Origin: Xenophilus sp. Marseille-Q4582
Lineage (GTDB): Bacteria > Pseudomonadota > Gammaproteobacteria > Burkholderiales > Burkholderiaceae_C
DNA: 64,000 bases
Reading direction: 5' to 3'
Assembly (NCBI RefSeq): GCF_916700565.1
Contig: NZ_CAKAKO010000006.1
Span: 744,001-808,000, forward strand
Below, piece after piece: positions 15,468 to 24,758 of this stretch. The notes under the pieces were generated by a model. The model saw nothing but the letters and a program-made list of their open reading frames with translations, did not search any database and had not been told where the DNA came from. Numbering within the stretch: the first letter of the stretch is position 1; each line of letters opens with the position of its first letter. A program made the position numbers and the translations under genes.

Positions 15468-17327
15468 TCAGGCAGGGGCCGCGCCGAAGCGTTGCGTGAT
15501 CGCGTTCACGATGCCCGCGGCATCGAGGCCCTCGGCCGACAGCAGCCGGGCCGGGTCGCCGTGCTCGATGAAGCGGTCGGGCAGGCCCAGTTGCAGGATC
15601 GGGCGCACCAGGCCCATCCGCGCCAGCGCCTCGGCCACCGCGCTGCCGGCGCCGCCCATCACGGCGCCCTCTTCCACCGTCACGAGCGAATCGTGCGTCT
15701 GCGCAATCTGCTGCAGCAGCGCCTCGTCCAGCGGCTTGGCCCAGCGCATGTTGGCCACGGTGGCGTCCAGTTGCTCGGCGGCCTGCAGCGCGGGGTACAG
15801 CAGCGTGCCGAAGGCCAGGATCGCGATGCGCTTGCCCTGACGCCGCACCTCGCCTTTGCCGTACGGCAGGCCCTGCAGCGACAGCGCGGGCTCGGTGCCC
15901 ACGCCCGCGCCGCGCGGGTAGCGCACGGCCACCGGGTGGTTCTGCTCGTAGGCCGTGGTCAGCAGCTGGCGGCACTCGGCCTCGTCGGCCGGGCAGGCGA
16001 TGGCCATGTTGGGGATGCAGCGCAGGTAGGCGATGTCGTAGTTGCCGGCATGCGTGGCGCCGTCCGCGCCTACCAGGCCCGCGCGGTCGAGCGCGAAGAC
16101 CACCGGCAGGTTCTGGATCGCCACGTCGTGGATCAGCTGGTCGTAGGCGCGCTGCAGGAAGGTGGAGTAGATGGCGACCACCGGCTTGAGCCCTTCGCAG
16201 GCCAGGCCGGCGGCGAAGGTCACGGCGTGCTGCTCGGCGATGCCCACGTCGTGGTAGCGCTCGGGAAAGCGTTGGTGGAATTCGACCATGCCCGAGCCTT
16301 CGCGCATGGCCGGCGTGATGCCGACCAGCCGGCCGTCCTGCGCCGCCATGTCGCACAGCCACTGGCCGAAGACCTGCGTGAAGGTGCGCTTGGGCGCCGT
16401 GGCCGGCTTGACCAGGCCCACCGAAGGATCGAACTTGCCCGGCCCGTGGTAGGCCACCGGATCGGCCTCGGCCAGCTTGTAGCCCTGGCCCTTCTTGGTC
16501 ACCACGTGCAGGAACTGCGGGCCCTTGAGCTGCTTGATGTTCTCCAGCGTGGGGATCAGCGAATCGAGGTCGTGGCCGTCGATGGGGCCGATGTAGTTGA
16601 AGCCGAACTTCTCGAACAGCGTGGCCGGCACGACCATGCCCTTGGCCTGCTGCTCGAAGCGCTTGGCCAGCTCGAACAGTGGCGGCGCATTCTTGAGCAC
16701 GCTCTTGCCCACGTTCTTGGCCGCGGCGTAGAACTGGCCGCTCATCAGCTGCGCCAGGTAGCGGTTGAGCGCCCCCACGGGCGGGCTGATCGACATGTCG
16801 TTGTCGTTCAGGATCACCAGGAGGCGCACGTCGTCATGCACGCCCGCGTTGTTCAGCGCCTCGAAGGCCATGCCGGCCGTCATGGCGCCGTCGCCGATCA
16901 CGGCGACGGCATGGCGGTCCTCGCCCTTCTGGCGCGCGGCCAGGGCCATGCCCAGCGCAGCCGAGATGCTGGTGGACGAATGCGCGGTGCCGAAGGTGTC
17001 GTACACGCTTTCGGCGCGCTGCGGGAAGCCCGAGATGCCACCCAGCTGGCGCAGCGTGGGCATGCGCTCGCGCCGGCCCGTGAGGATCTTGTGCGGGTAG
17101 GTCTGGTGGCCCACGTCCCACACGATGCGGTCGGCCGGCGTGTCGAAGACGTAGTGCAGCGCCACCGTGAGTTCCACGGTGCCCAGGTTGGAGCTGAGGT
17201 GGCCGCCGGTGCGCGACACGTTGTCGAGCACGCAGGCGCGCACCTCGTCGGCCAGCTGCTTGAGCTGCGCGCGCTCCAGCCGGCGCAGGTCCGCGGGGTC
17301 GTTGATGGTGGGAAGCAGTGGGGCCAT
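15468..17327 (-). CDS. dxs: 1-deoxy-D-xylulose-5-phosphate synthase
   Basis: A 619-aa thiamine-diphosphate enzyme joining pyruvate and glyceraldehyde-3-phosphate, the first step of the MEP isoprenoid pathway. The ThDP motif [18 protein letters not shown], the catalytic glutamate region ([15 protein letters not shown]) and the C-terminal transketolase fold are all present at standard length. The start at 17327 ([10 protein letters not shown]) matches the usual N-terminus. It is the last gene of xseB-ispA-dxs, 32 bp after ispA, so precursor supply and prenyl-chain extension are co-expressed. Confidence 0.97.
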   Translation of the reverse strand: MAPLLPTINDPADLRRLERAQLKQLADEVRACVLDNVSRTGGHLSSNLGTVELTVALHYVFDTPADRIVWDVGHQTYPHKILTGRRERMPTLRQLGGISGFPQRAESVYDTFGTAHSSTSISAALGMALAARQKGEDRHAVAVIGDGAMTAGMAFEALNNAGVHDDVRLLVILNDNDMSISPPVGALNRYLAQLMSGQFYAAAKNVGKSVLKNAPPLFELAKRFEQQAKGMVVPATLFEKFGFNYIGPIDGHDLDSLIPTLENIKQLKGPQFLHVVTKKGQGYKLAEADPVAYHGPGKFDPSVGLVKPATAPKRTFTQVFGQWLCDMAAQDGRLVGITPAMREGSGMVEFHQRFPERYHDVGIAEQHAVTFAAGLACEGLKPVVAIYSTFLQRAYDQLIHDVAIQNLPVVFALDRAGLVGADGATHAGNYDIAYLRCIPNMAIACPADEAECRQLLTTAYEQNHPVAVRYPRGAGVGTEPALSLQGLPYGKGEVRRQGKRIAILAFGTLLYPALQAAEQLDATVANMRWAKPLDEALLQQIAQTHDSLVTVEEGAVMGGAGSAVAEALARMGLVRPILQLGLPDRFIEHGDPARLLSAEGLDAAGIVNAITQRFGAAPA

Positions 17328-17359
17328 GTCTTTATCCGTTGCGCGGGCGCCGGGGGGTG

Positions 17360-18298
17360 TCACCGGTCGCGGTCCACCACCATGTGGGCCAGGGCCCGCA
17401 GGGCGGCGGTGTCGGACAACTGCGAGCCTGACAGCGCGTCCAGCGCCTGCGCGAGCAGCACCTGCGCGCGCGCGCGGGCGCCGTCCAGCCCCAGCAGCGA
17501 CACATAGGTGGGTTTGTCGTCGGCGGCATCCTTGCCGGCCGTCTTGCCCAGGGTCTGGGAATCGGCGACCACATCGAGGATGTCGTCCACCACCTGGAAG
17601 GCCAGGCCCAGCGCGGCGCCGTAGTCGCGCAGGGCGGCCGCCGCCTGCGCCGGCAGATCGCCCGCGCAGGCCGCGCCCATTTCCACGCTGCCTTGCAGCA
17701 GCGCGCCGGTCTTGAGGCGGTGCATCTGCTGCAGCTGCGCCTCGTCCAGGCGCCGGCCCACGCTGTCGAGGTCGATGGCCTGGCCGCCGGCCATGCCCTG
17801 GCTGCCGGCCGCGCGCGCCAGCAGGCGCGCCAGGCGGGCCTGCACGCGGGCCGGGATGGCGTCGTCGTCGGGCACCAGCAGTTCGAAGGCCAGGGCCTGC
17901 AGCGCGTCGCCGGCCAGCAGGGCCGGCGCTTCGCCGAACTGCACATGCGCCGTCGGCTTGCCCCGGCGCAGCACGTCGTTGTCCATGCATGGCAGGTCGT
18001 CATGCACCAGGGAGTAAGCGTGGATCAGCTCGACCGCGCAAGCGGCACGCAGCGCCGCCTGCGCCAGGCCCGCACGGGCGTCGGCGCTGGCCTGGGGCTG
18101 CACGGCCTCGCTGGCGGCCAGCACCAGCAGCGGGCGCAGGCGCTTGCCGCCGTCCAGCACCGCATAGCGCATGGCATCGCCCAGGCCGGCCGGCGCCTGC
18201 ACGCCCACCCAGCGCGAGAGCGCCGCTTCCACCGCCGCCAGACGCGGCGCCGACCAGGCCGCCAACGCGGCCGCGGACCAGGGGGCACTCACCGTCAT
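17360..18298 (-). CDS. ispA: Farnesyl diphosphate synthase (short-chain polyprenyl synthase)
   Basis: A 312-aa cytoplasmic enzyme condensing DMAPP and IPP into geranyl and then farnesyl diphosphate. The first aspartate-rich motif is DDLPCMD (residues 100-106) and the second is DDILD (238-242); both coordinate Mg2+. GGKRLRP (50-56) binds IPP. The start ATG overlaps the xseB stop (ATGA), showing translational coupling. Length fits the family. Confidence 0.96.
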   Translation of the reverse strand: MTVSAPWSAAALAAWSAPRLAAVEAALSRWVGVQAPAGLGDAMRYAVLDGGKRLRPLLVLAASEAVQPQASADARAGLAQAALRAACAVELIHAYSLVHDDLPCMDNDVLRRGKPTAHVQFGEAPALLAGDALQALAFELLVPDDDAIPARVQARLARLLARAAGSQGMAGGQAIDLDSVGRRLDEAQLQQMHRLKTGALLQGSVEMGAACAGDLPAQAAAALRDYGAALGLAFQVVDDILDVVADSQTLGKTAGKDAADDKPTYVSLLGLDGARARAQVLLAQALDALSGSQLSDTAALRALAHMVVDRDR

Positions 18299-18546
18299 GC
18301 CCCCTGCCACGGCTTGAGCACGCCGGCGTCCAGCACCTGGATCTGGTCTTCCACCGCCTGCAGCCGTTCGCGGCAGAAGGCCAGCAGCGCCGCGCCGCGC
18401 TGGTAGCTCACCAGCAGCTGGTCCAGCGGCAACTGGCCTCCCTCCAGGGCGGCCACCAGCTGATCCAGCTCCTGCACGCCGGCTTCGTAGCTGTCGGGCA
18501 AGGGGGTGGCGGGCAAGGGGGCGGAGGAAGAAGAGGCCTTCGGCAT
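18295..18546 (-). CDS. xseB: Exodeoxyribonuclease VII small subunit
   Basis: An 83-aa helical subunit of exonuclease VII, which degrades single-stranded DNA with the unlinked XseA. The conserved core runs [19 protein letters not shown] and continues through [15 protein letters not shown]; family length is about 80 aa. The ATG at 18546 is preferred; upstream codons lack family similarity. It is first in xseB-ispA-dxs and diverges from the Rieske gene across about 300 bp. Confidence 0.93.
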   Translation of the reverse strand: MPKASSSSAPLPATPLPDSYEAGVQELDQLVAALEGGQLPLDQLLVSYQRGAALLAFCRERLQAVEDQIQVLDAGVLKPWQGA

Positions 18547-18667
18547 GCGGCAGACGGTGAACGAAACGGGCCATTCTAGGAGCCGCCCCGGCTCGCCCGC
18601 CGCGGCCCGCGCCGCGCCCGCTATTTCCGACGGGACGAAAGGAGAAGGCCGGCGGATAAAACCGGGG

Positions 18668-18725
18668 TACAATCCCGCTTCATCCCCGCGCCGGCAGCCT
18701 TCCGGGTTGGCCGGCGCAACTTTTT
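18668..18725 (+). promoter_or_regulatory. Putative promoter and terminator-like leader hairpin ahead of the Rieske gene
   Basis: TACAAT (18668-18673) is a good -10, without a clear -35. About 15 bp further is a perfect 8-bp stem GCGCCGGC / GCCGGCGC (18688-18695 and 18710-18717) with a 14-nt loop, then AAC and five T. A transcript from this promoter would meet a terminator-like hairpin almost at once, then have about 120 nt of leader before the ATG at 18849. The 302-bp gap 18547-18848 holds no gene. A small CTCCC/GGGAG hairpin near 18822-18834 covers the G-rich stretch before the start. Confidence 0.5.
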
Positions 18726-18848
18726 CCGCGGAGACGTTGGCCCCTGCCCGTGCGGCATGCCAGCTCAGTCGCAGGAATGAGGCGGGGCTCTGGCGCGTCA
18801 TCGAGTCTTCTTCCGTACCTCCCTGTGGGGAGCTTGGTCAGGTCACCC

Positions 18849-20006
18849 ATGTCTGATTTAAGTCTTCAGCTGCAGCAGGCTTCCAGCCAACTTCCGGTTT
18901 CTGCCTATTTCGACGAGGCGCTGTACGCCCTCGAAATGCAGACCTTCTTCGCCCAGGGTCCGCGCTACGTGGGCCATCGACTCGCCGTGCCGGAGGCCGG
19001 CCACTACTACGCCCTGCCCCAGGAAAAGGAAGGCCGCGCGCTGATCCACACGCCGCGCGGCATCGAGCTCGTGTCCAACGTGTGCCGCCACCGCCAGGCC
19101 GTGATCCTGCGCGGGCGCGGCGAGCTGGACCGCCGCACCGGCGGCCACATCATCTGCCCGCTGCACCGCTGGACCTACAACGCCGCCGGCCCCTCGCCCA
19201 CCGGCACGCTGCTGGGTGCGCCGCACTTCGCCGAAGACCCGTGCCTGAATCTGCACACCTGGGGCCTGCGCGAATGGAACGGCCTGCTGTTCGAGGACAA
19301 CGGCCGCGACATCGACAGCGACCTGGCGAACATGGGCCCGCGCTCGGCGCTGGACTTCACGGGCTACCAGCTCGACCGCGTGGAGATGCACGAGTGCAAC
19401 TACAACTGGAAGACCTTCATCGAGGTCTACCTGGAGGACTACCACGTCGGCCCCTTCCACCCCGGCCTGGGCAATTTCGTGACCTGCGAGGACCTGCGCT
19501 GGGAGTTCAAGCCCGAATACTCGGTGCAGACGGTGGGCGTGGCCAACCGGCTGGGCCGCGCGGGCAGCCCGGTGTACCAGCGCTGGCACGAAGAGCTGCT
19601 GAAGTACCGCGAAGGCCGGCCGCCCGAGTACGGCGCCATCTGGCTGACCTACTACCCGCACATCATGGTGGAGTGGTATCCGCACGTGCTCACCGTCTCC
19701 ACCCTGCATCCGCAGGGGCCGGACAAGACGCTGAACATGGTGGAGTTCTACTACCCCGAGGAAATCGTCGCCTTCGAGCGCGAGTTCGTCGAAGCGCAGC
19801 AGGCGGCCTACATGGAAACCTGCATCGAGGACGACGAGATCGGCGAGCGCATGGACGCCGGCCGCCGGGCGCTGTACGAACGCGGCGACAACGAAGTCGG
19901 CCCGTACCAGAGTCCGATGGAAGACGGCATGCAGCATTTCCATGAGTGGTACCGGCGCCGGCTCCAGGCCCAGCCCGGCGCGCTGGCGCGCCTGGCCGGC
20001 CGCTGA
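18849..20006 (+). CDS. Rieske [2Fe-2S] ring-hydroxylating oxygenase, catalytic subunit family
   Basis: A 385-aa oxygenase. The Rieske cluster ligands are C79-x-H81 and C103-x2-H106. The mononuclear iron site shows H199 and H204 in EDYHVGPFHPGL, with an acidic third ligand expected near CIEDDEIGERM. Such enzymes use O2 and reductase-supplied electrons to hydroxylate or demethylate aromatic or quaternary-amine compounds; the substrate cannot be told. The spacing between the Rieske pairs is 21 residues, longer than the usual 15-17. No ferredoxin or reductase gene is adjacent. It is divergent from xseB. Confidence 0.88.
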   Translation: MSDLSLQLQQASSQLPVSAYFDEALYALEMQTFFAQGPRYVGHRLAVPEAGHYYALPQEKEGRALIHTPRGIELVSNVCRHRQAVILRGRGELDRRTGGHIICPLHRWTYNAAGPSPTGTLLGAPHFAEDPCLNLHTWGLREWNGLLFEDNGRDIDSDLANMGPRSALDFTGYQLDRVEMHECNYNWKTFIEVYLEDYHVGPFHPGLGNFVTCEDLRWEFKPEYSVQTVGVANRLGRAGSPVYQRWHEELLKYREGRPPEYGAIWLTYYPHIMVEWYPHVLTVSTLHPQGPDKTLNMVEFYYPEEIVAFEREFVEAQQAAYMETCIEDDEIGERMDAGRRALYERGDNEVGPYQSPMEDGMQHFHEWYRRRLQAQPGALARLAGR

Positions 20007-20103
20007 CGCGCGCCCAACCCGGCAGCGATCGCATTTCCCTCCACCCCACTGCGCCCGCCCCGCGACGTGACCGCGCGATCCCGGCCGGCAAGCGCAGCGA
20101 AAC

Positions 20104-20189
20104 CCCCAGGGCACCCGGGGAACTGGCTTCGCCAGGCCCGCGGGTGCGCCCCCTCCCGAATGAGAGGGGGGACGCGAAGCGGCCTGGGG
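20104..20189. repeat. Cloverleaf-like palindromic intergenic element
   Basis: Four nested or adjacent perfect stems lie in 86 bp: outer CCCCAGG / CCTGGGG (20104-20110 and 20183-20189), GCACCCG / CGGGTGC (20111-20117 and 20141-20147) enclosing CTGGC-TTC-GCCAG (20123-20135), and CCCCCTC / GAGGGGG (20149-20155 and 20164-20170). It occupies most of the gap before the DMT permease and ends 15 bp before its ATG. It has no T run. It resembles REP-type chromosomal elements, and could also fold in the mRNA leader. Confidence 0.75.
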
Positions 20190-20204
20190 AGTTGAAAGTT
20201 CCTG

Positions 20205-21140
20205 ATGCAAGCCCTCTGGATGGTGGCTTCGGCCTTGTTCTTCAGCCTGATGGGCGTGTGCGTGAAGTTCGCCTCGGCCGGCTTCAACAGCTTCGAGCTG
20301 GTGTTCTGGCGCGGCGTGATCAGCGTGATCTTCCTCGCGGCCGTGGCGCGCACGCAGGGCGTCTCGCTGGCCACGCGCTACCCGGGCGCGCATGCCTGGC
20401 GCAGCCTGGTCGGCACGGCCTCGCTGGGCGCCTGGTTCTACGCCATCGGCCACATCCCGCTGGCCACGGCCATGACGCTGAACTACATGAGCAGCGTCTG
20501 GATCGCCGTCTTCCTGGTCGCCGGTGCGCTGCTGGCCTGGGTGCCGCGCCCGCGGCCGGTGGGCGGCCCCGGCAACGTCTCGCGTCCGCCGCTGCAGGGC
20601 GCCCTGGTGTGCACGGTGCTGGTGGCCTTCGGCGGCGTGCTGCTGATGCTGCGCCCCACGGTGGCGCAGGACCAGGGCTTCGCCAGCATGATCGGCCTCA
20701 TGTCCGGCCTGGTGGCCGCCTTCGCCTACATGCAGGTGGTGGTGCTGTCGCGCCTGGGCGAGCCCGAAGCGCGCGTGGTCTTCTATTTCGCGGTCGGCTC
20801 CGCCGTGTTCGGCCTGGCTGGCATGGCCTTCACGGGCATGTCGCCCTGGAACTGGACGCACGCCGCCTGGCTGCTGCCCATCGGCGTGCTGGCCTCGCTG
20901 GGCCAGCTGGCCATGACGCGCGCCTACGGCACCGCGCGCACGCCGGCAGGCACCCTGCTGGTGGCCAACCTGCACTACAGCGGCATCGTCTTCGCGGCGC
21001 TGTTCAGCGTGCTGCTCTTCGACGACCCCATCGACACCCTGGGCTGGCTGGGCATGGCGCTGATCGTGGGCAGCGGCGTCACGGCCACCATCCTGCGCCA
21101 GCGCACGGTGCCCAAGGCGCCGCCGGCCGAAGAACGCTGA
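20205..21140 (+). CDS. DMT-superfamily (EamA) permease
   Basis: A 311-aa inner-membrane protein with about ten hydrophobic helices in two EamA halves, of the RhaT/YdcZ-like drug/metabolite transporter type. Characteristic short motifs include FWRGVISV in the first half and GMALIVGSGV at the C-terminus. It probably exports a metabolite; the substrate is unknown. An unusual palindromic element lies directly upstream. No partner gene is evident; the sulfurtransferase starts 67 bp downstream. Confidence 0.88.
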   Translation: MQALWMVASALFFSLMGVCVKFASAGFNSFELVFWRGVISVIFLAAVARTQGVSLATRYPGAHAWRSLVGTASLGAWFYAIGHIPLATAMTLNYMSSVWIAVFLVAGALLAWVPRPRPVGGPGNVSRPPLQGALVCTVLVAFGGVLLMLRPTVAQDQGFASMIGLMSGLVAAFAYMQVVVLSRLGEPEARVVFYFAVGSAVFGLAGMAFTGMSPWNWTHAAWLLPIGVLASLGQLAMTRAYGTARTPAGTLLVANLHYSGIVFAALFSVLLFDDPIDTLGWLGMALIVGSGVTATILRQRTVPKAPPAEER

Positions 21141-21207
21141 GCGCCGACTGCGCATCCCGGCCATCCACGTCAGAATGGCCGGTCCGTCCGCTTCTCACCC
21201 GTCCGCC

Positions 21208-22119
21208 ATGTACGACACCCTGATCACCGTCCCGCAGCTGCAGGCCCTGATGAACGACAAGGCGCGGCTGATGGTCTTCGACTGCAGCTTCGACCTCATG
21301 AAGCCCGAAGCCGGCCCGGCCGCCTATCTGGAGGCCCACATCCCGGGCGCCGTGTACGCGAACCTGGACACGGCCCTCAGCGCCAGGCACGGCCTGCCGG
21401 GCCGCGACGGCCAGGTGGTGGTCGCCCAGGAGGCCGGCCAGCCGGCCTCGGGCGGGCGCCATCCGCTGCCCAGCCGCGAGAGCTTCGCCACCTGGCTGTC
21501 CAGCGTGGGCTTCGCCAACGACATGCAGGCCGTGGTCTACGACCGCAATGGCGCCAACTACTGCGGCCGCCTGTGGTGGATGCTGCAGTGGGCCGGCCAT
21601 GGCGCCGCGGCCGTGCTCGACGGCGGCCTGCAGGCCTGGCAGGCGGCCGGCCATCCGCTGGCCCAGGGCGAGGAGCCTGCGCATTTCCAGAGCAACTTCG
21701 TGCTGCAGCCGCCGCGTGTCGCGCTGGTCGGCACGCAGCAGGTCGCGGCGCGCCTGGACGACGCGGCCGGCCAGACGCTCATCGATGCACGGGCTGCCGC
21801 CCGTTACCGCGGTGAGGTGGAACCTCTGGACCCGATCGCCGGTCACATCCCCGGGGCGCTGAACCGCCCCTTCTCCGAGAACCTCGGGCCCGATGGCCGC
21901 TTCAAGCCCGCCGCGCAGCTGCGCGCCGAGTTCGAGGCGCTGCTGGCCGGGCGCGACCCCGCGACAGTGGTGCACCATTGCGGCAGCGGCGTGAGCGCCG
22001 TGCCGAACGTGCTGGCCATGCGCATCGCGGGGCTCGGAGACACGGCGCTCTATGCCGGCAGCTGGAGCGAATGGAGCAACACCCCGAGCCTGCCGGTGCG
22101 CCAGGGCGCGCAGGCCTGA
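21208..22119 (+). CDS. sseA: Thiosulfate / 3-mercaptopyruvate sulfurtransferase
   Basis: A 303-aa protein with two rhodanese domains. The C-terminal domain has the persulfide-forming C258 in the loop CGSGVSA, closest to the CGSGVTA of 3-mercaptopyruvate sulfurtransferases rather than the CRKGVT of thiosulfate-specific enzymes. GGLQAW at 139-144 closes the first domain. The ATG at 21208 is chosen over an upstream one at 21175. Cytoplasmic; moves sulfane sulfur to cyanide or thiols. Confidence 0.9.
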   Translation: MYDTLITVPQLQALMNDKARLMVFDCSFDLMKPEAGPAAYLEAHIPGAVYANLDTALSARHGLPGRDGQVVVAQEAGQPASGGRHPLPSRESFATWLSSVGFANDMQAVVYDRNGANYCGRLWWMLQWAGHGAAAVLDGGLQAWQAAGHPLAQGEEPAHFQSNFVLQPPRVALVGTQQVAARLDDAAGQTLIDARAAARYRGEVEPLDPIAGHIPGALNRPFSENLGPDGRFKPAAQLRAEFEALLAGRDPATVVHHCGSGVSAVPNVLAMRIAGLGDTALYAGSWSEWSNTPSLPVRQGAQA

Positions 22120-22139
22120 ACAAGCACGGACGAAGACGC

Positions 22140-22721
22140 ATGACCCACCCCCGACCCACGGCCCTGCCTCCTTTTCCCGCCTCCCGCTTCGCCACGCGCG
22201 CCGGCCTGGTGGCCCTCGCGCTGCTGGCCGCCGGGGCGGCCCTCGCGCACGGCCCGCGCGCGCACGTGCATGGCGAAGTCGAGCTGGGCGTGGCGGTCGA
22301 AGGCCCGGCCATCGTGATCGAGATGCGCACGCCGCTGGACAACCTCGTGGGTTTCGAGCGCGGCCCGCGCAACGATGTCGAGAAGAACACCGTCGACCAG
22401 ACGCTCGCGCGCCTGCGCGCGGCCGACCATCTGTTCCGCATCGACCCGGCCGGCAACTGCAAGCTGGGGCCGGTCACGCTCGATGCGCCCGTGCTGGGCA
22501 CCGGCCCGGGCGCGCACGCCGCCCCCAAGGACGAGCATGCCGAGATGCTGGCCAGCTTCGCCTTCAACTGCACGGCCGCTGACCGCGTGAAGTTCATCGA
22601 GCTGGAGCTGTTCAAGGCCTTCCCGCGCGTGCGCCAGATCGACGCCGAGATCGTCAGCGCCGAGGGCCAGCACAAGCGCAGCCTCAAGCGCCCCGCGAGC
22701 CGACTGAGCTGGACGCCGTGA
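22140..22721 (+). CDS. ZrgA-like (DUF2796) periplasmic protein
   Basis: A 193-aa secreted protein: signal peptide ending ALA-HG, then a mature start HGPRAHVHGEVELGVAVEG rich in histidines. This is the DUF2796 family, whose Vibrio cholerae member ZrgA is zinc-regulated and belongs to the ZrgABCDE zinc-uptake system. The gene overlaps the following ABC ATPase start by 4 bp (GTGA), and the same four-gene order (DUF2796, ATPase, permease, DUF3299) supports a zinc role. The ATG at 22140 leads straight into the signal peptide. Confidence 0.8.
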   Translation: MTHPRPTALPPFPASRFATRAGLVALALLAAGAALAHGPRAHVHGEVELGVAVEGPAIVIEMRTPLDNLVGFERGPRNDVEKNTVDQTLARLRAADHLFRIDPAGNCKLGPVTLDAPVLGTGPGAHAAPKDEHAEMLASFAFNCTAADRVKFIELELFKAFPRVRQIDAEIVSAEGQHKRSLKRPASRLSWTP

Positions 22722-23425
22722 GCGTCGACGCCGCCGACGCGCTGATCGACGTCCGGGCGCTGCGCTTTGCCTGGCCCGGCGCTGCCGCCCCCTGCCTGGA
22801 CATCGACCATTTCGCCGTGGCGCCCGGCGAGGCCGTGTTCCTGCACGGCCCGAGCGGCAGCGGCAAGAGCACGCTGCTGTCGCTGCTGGCCGGCGTGCTG
22901 GTCGCACGCGAAGGCCAGGTGCGCCTGCGCGGCCAGGACTGGGCCCGGCTGCGCGGCAGCACGCGCGATGCGCACCGCGTGGCGCACGTGGGCTACATCT
23001 TCCAGCAGTTCAACCTGCTGCCCTACCTGAGCGTGATGGACAACGTGCTGCTGCCGCTGCGTTTCTCGGCCCGGCGGCGCGCGCAGGGCTCGCGCGCGCA
23101 GGCCGAGGAACTGCTCGCGCGCATGGGGCTCGCGCCCGCGCTGTGGTCGCGGCCCGCGCTACAGCTGTCGGTGGGCCAGCAGCAGCGCGTGGCGGCGGCG
23201 CGGGCGCTGGTCGGCCGGCCCGAACTGGTGATCGCCGACGAGCCCACCTCCGCGCTGGACGAGGACAGCCGCGACGCCTTCCTCGACGTGCTGATGCAGG
23301 CCTGCGGCGCACACGGGAGTGCACTGGTCTTTGTGAGCCACGACCGGCGCATCGCCGCCCGCTTCGCGCGCCAGGTGCTGCTGCCCGGGATCAACCGCGC
23401 CGCGACAGTCGGGGTCAACCCATGA
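22718..23425 (+). CDS. ABC transporter ATPase of the Zrg-like system
   Basis: A 235-aa MacB/LolD-type ATPase. Walker A GPSGSGKST, signature LSVGQQQR, Walker B LVIADEPTSALD and H-loop VSHD are intact. It starts at GTG and overlaps both neighbours by 4 bp, so it is translationally coupled with the DUF2796 gene and the permease. Together they probably move zinc or a zinc-binding lipoprotein or ligand (inference from the operon). Confidence 0.9.
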   Translation: MSVDAADALIDVRALRFAWPGAAAPCLDIDHFAVAPGEAVFLHGPSGSGKSTLLSLLAGVLVAREGQVRLRGQDWARLRGSTRDAHRVAHVGYIFQQFNLLPYLSVMDNVLLPLRFSARRRAQGSRAQAEELLARMGLAPALWSRPALQLSVGQQQRVAAARALVGRPELVIADEPTSALDEDSRDAFLDVLMQACGAHGSALVFVSHDRRIAARFARQVLLPGINRAATVGVNP

Positions 23426-24693
23426 GCGCGCTGCTGTCCATCGCCTGGCGCAGCGCCTGGAACCGGCGCTTCACGCTCGCGCTCACGCTGCTGTCCATCG
23501 CGCTGGCCACCCTGCTGCTGCTGGGCACCGAGCGGCTGCGCACGGAGCTGCGCGCCAATTTCACGGCCGCCGTGTCGGGCACCGACCTGATCGTGGGCGC
23601 GCGCACCGGCAGCACGCAGCTGCTGCTGTATTCGGTGTTCCGCATCGGCAGCGCGACCAACAACATGCGCTGGGACAGCGTGCAGGCGCTCCAGGCGCAG
23701 CCGCGCGTGGCCTGGGTGGTGCCCATCTCGCTGGGCGATTCGCACCGCGGCTTTCCGGTGCTGGCCACCACGCCCGACTACTTCACGCATTTCCGCTACG
23801 GCGCGAAGCAGGCGCTGGCCCTGCGCGAGGGCCGGCCCTTCGAGGCCTTGTTCGACGCCGTGCTGGGCGCCGACGTGGCCGAGCAGCTGGGCTACCGGCT
23901 GGGCCAGTCCATCACGCTGGCCCACGGCGCGGGCGTCACCAGCGGGCCGCTGGCGACCGAGCATGGCGACAAGCCGTTCACCGTGGTGGGCATCCTCGCG
24001 CGCACGGGCACGCCGGTGGACCGCACGGTGCACATCGGCCTGGAAGCGATGGAAGCCCTGCACCTGGACTGGGCGGGCGGCGCGCCGCTGCCCGGCTTCA
24101 AGGTGCCGGCCGAGCAGGTGCGCAAGTTCGACCTCACGCCCAAGACCGTGACGGCGGCGCTGGTCGGCCTGCAAAGCCGCGCCGCCGTGTTCTCGGTGCA
24201 GCGCTGGGTCTCGACCTACCGCCAGGAACCGCTGATGGCCATCCTGCCCGGGGTGGCGCTGGACGAGCTGTGGCAGGTGATCGGCGCCGGCGAGAAGGCG
24301 CTGCTCGCCATGTCGGCGCTGGTCGGCGTGGTCAGCCTGGCCGGCCTGGTGTCGGTGGTGCTGGCCGGCCTGAACGAGCGCCGGCGGGAGCTGGCCGTGC
24401 TGCGCGCCGTGGGCGCCGGGCCCTGGCACGTGCTGGCGCTGCTCGCGCTGGAAGGCGCCCTGGTCACCGCGCTCGGTGTGCTGCTGGGCGCCGTGCTGGC
24501 GGCCGTCGGCGTGCTGCTGCTGGGGCCCTGGCTGCAGGCGCAGCACGGGCTCGCGCTCTCGCTGTCTGCCCCCACGTCGCAGGAATGGCTGCTCGCGGGC
24601 GCCGTGCTGCTGTCCGGCTGGCTCGCCAGCCTGCTGCCGGGCATCCGCGCCTACCGCCTGTCACTGGCCGATGGGCTGTCGCCCCGCACCTGA
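23422..24693 (+). CDS. ABC transporter permease, FtsX/MacB type
   Basis: A 423-aa membrane protein. One N-terminal helix (about 18-38) is followed by a periplasmic MacB-like domain (about 45-270) and then three helices near 290-315, 340-370 and 390-410 forming the FtsX core. The motif ERRRELAVLRAVGAGPWHV before the second-last region is typical. Members of this fold often move substrates without a classic import channel (mechanotransmission), which is notable for a proposed zinc system. It starts at ATG overlapping the ATPase stop. Confidence 0.88.
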   Translation: MSALLSIAWRSAWNRRFTLALTLLSIALATLLLLGTERLRTELRANFTAAVSGTDLIVGARTGSTQLLLYSVFRIGSATNNMRWDSVQALQAQPRVAWVVPISLGDSHRGFPVLATTPDYFTHFRYGAKQALALREGRPFEALFDAVLGADVAEQLGYRLGQSITLAHGAGVTSGPLATEHGDKPFTVVGILARTGTPVDRTVHIGLEAMEALHLDWAGGAPLPGFKVPAEQVRKFDLTPKTVTAALVGLQSRAAVFSVQRWVSTYRQEPLMAILPGVALDELWQVIGAGEKALLAMSALVGVVSLAGLVSVVLAGLNERRRELAVLRAVGAGPWHVLALLALEGALVTALGVLLGAVLAAVGVLLLGPWLQAQHGLALSLSAPTSQEWLLAGAVLLSGWLASLLPGIRAYRLSLADGLSPRT

Positions 24694-24758
24694 GCGGACA
24701 ATCGCCGTCACGCGCCGTCCCTTTCTCTGCCTCGCCTTTCTTGTTCCTGGAACTTGCC

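Noticed and set aside
18726-18848. Possible 6S RNA or riboswitch before the Rieske gene
   Set aside because: No match could be made by eye to the 6S central bubble or to any riboswitch core; only the hairpin and -10 are kept.
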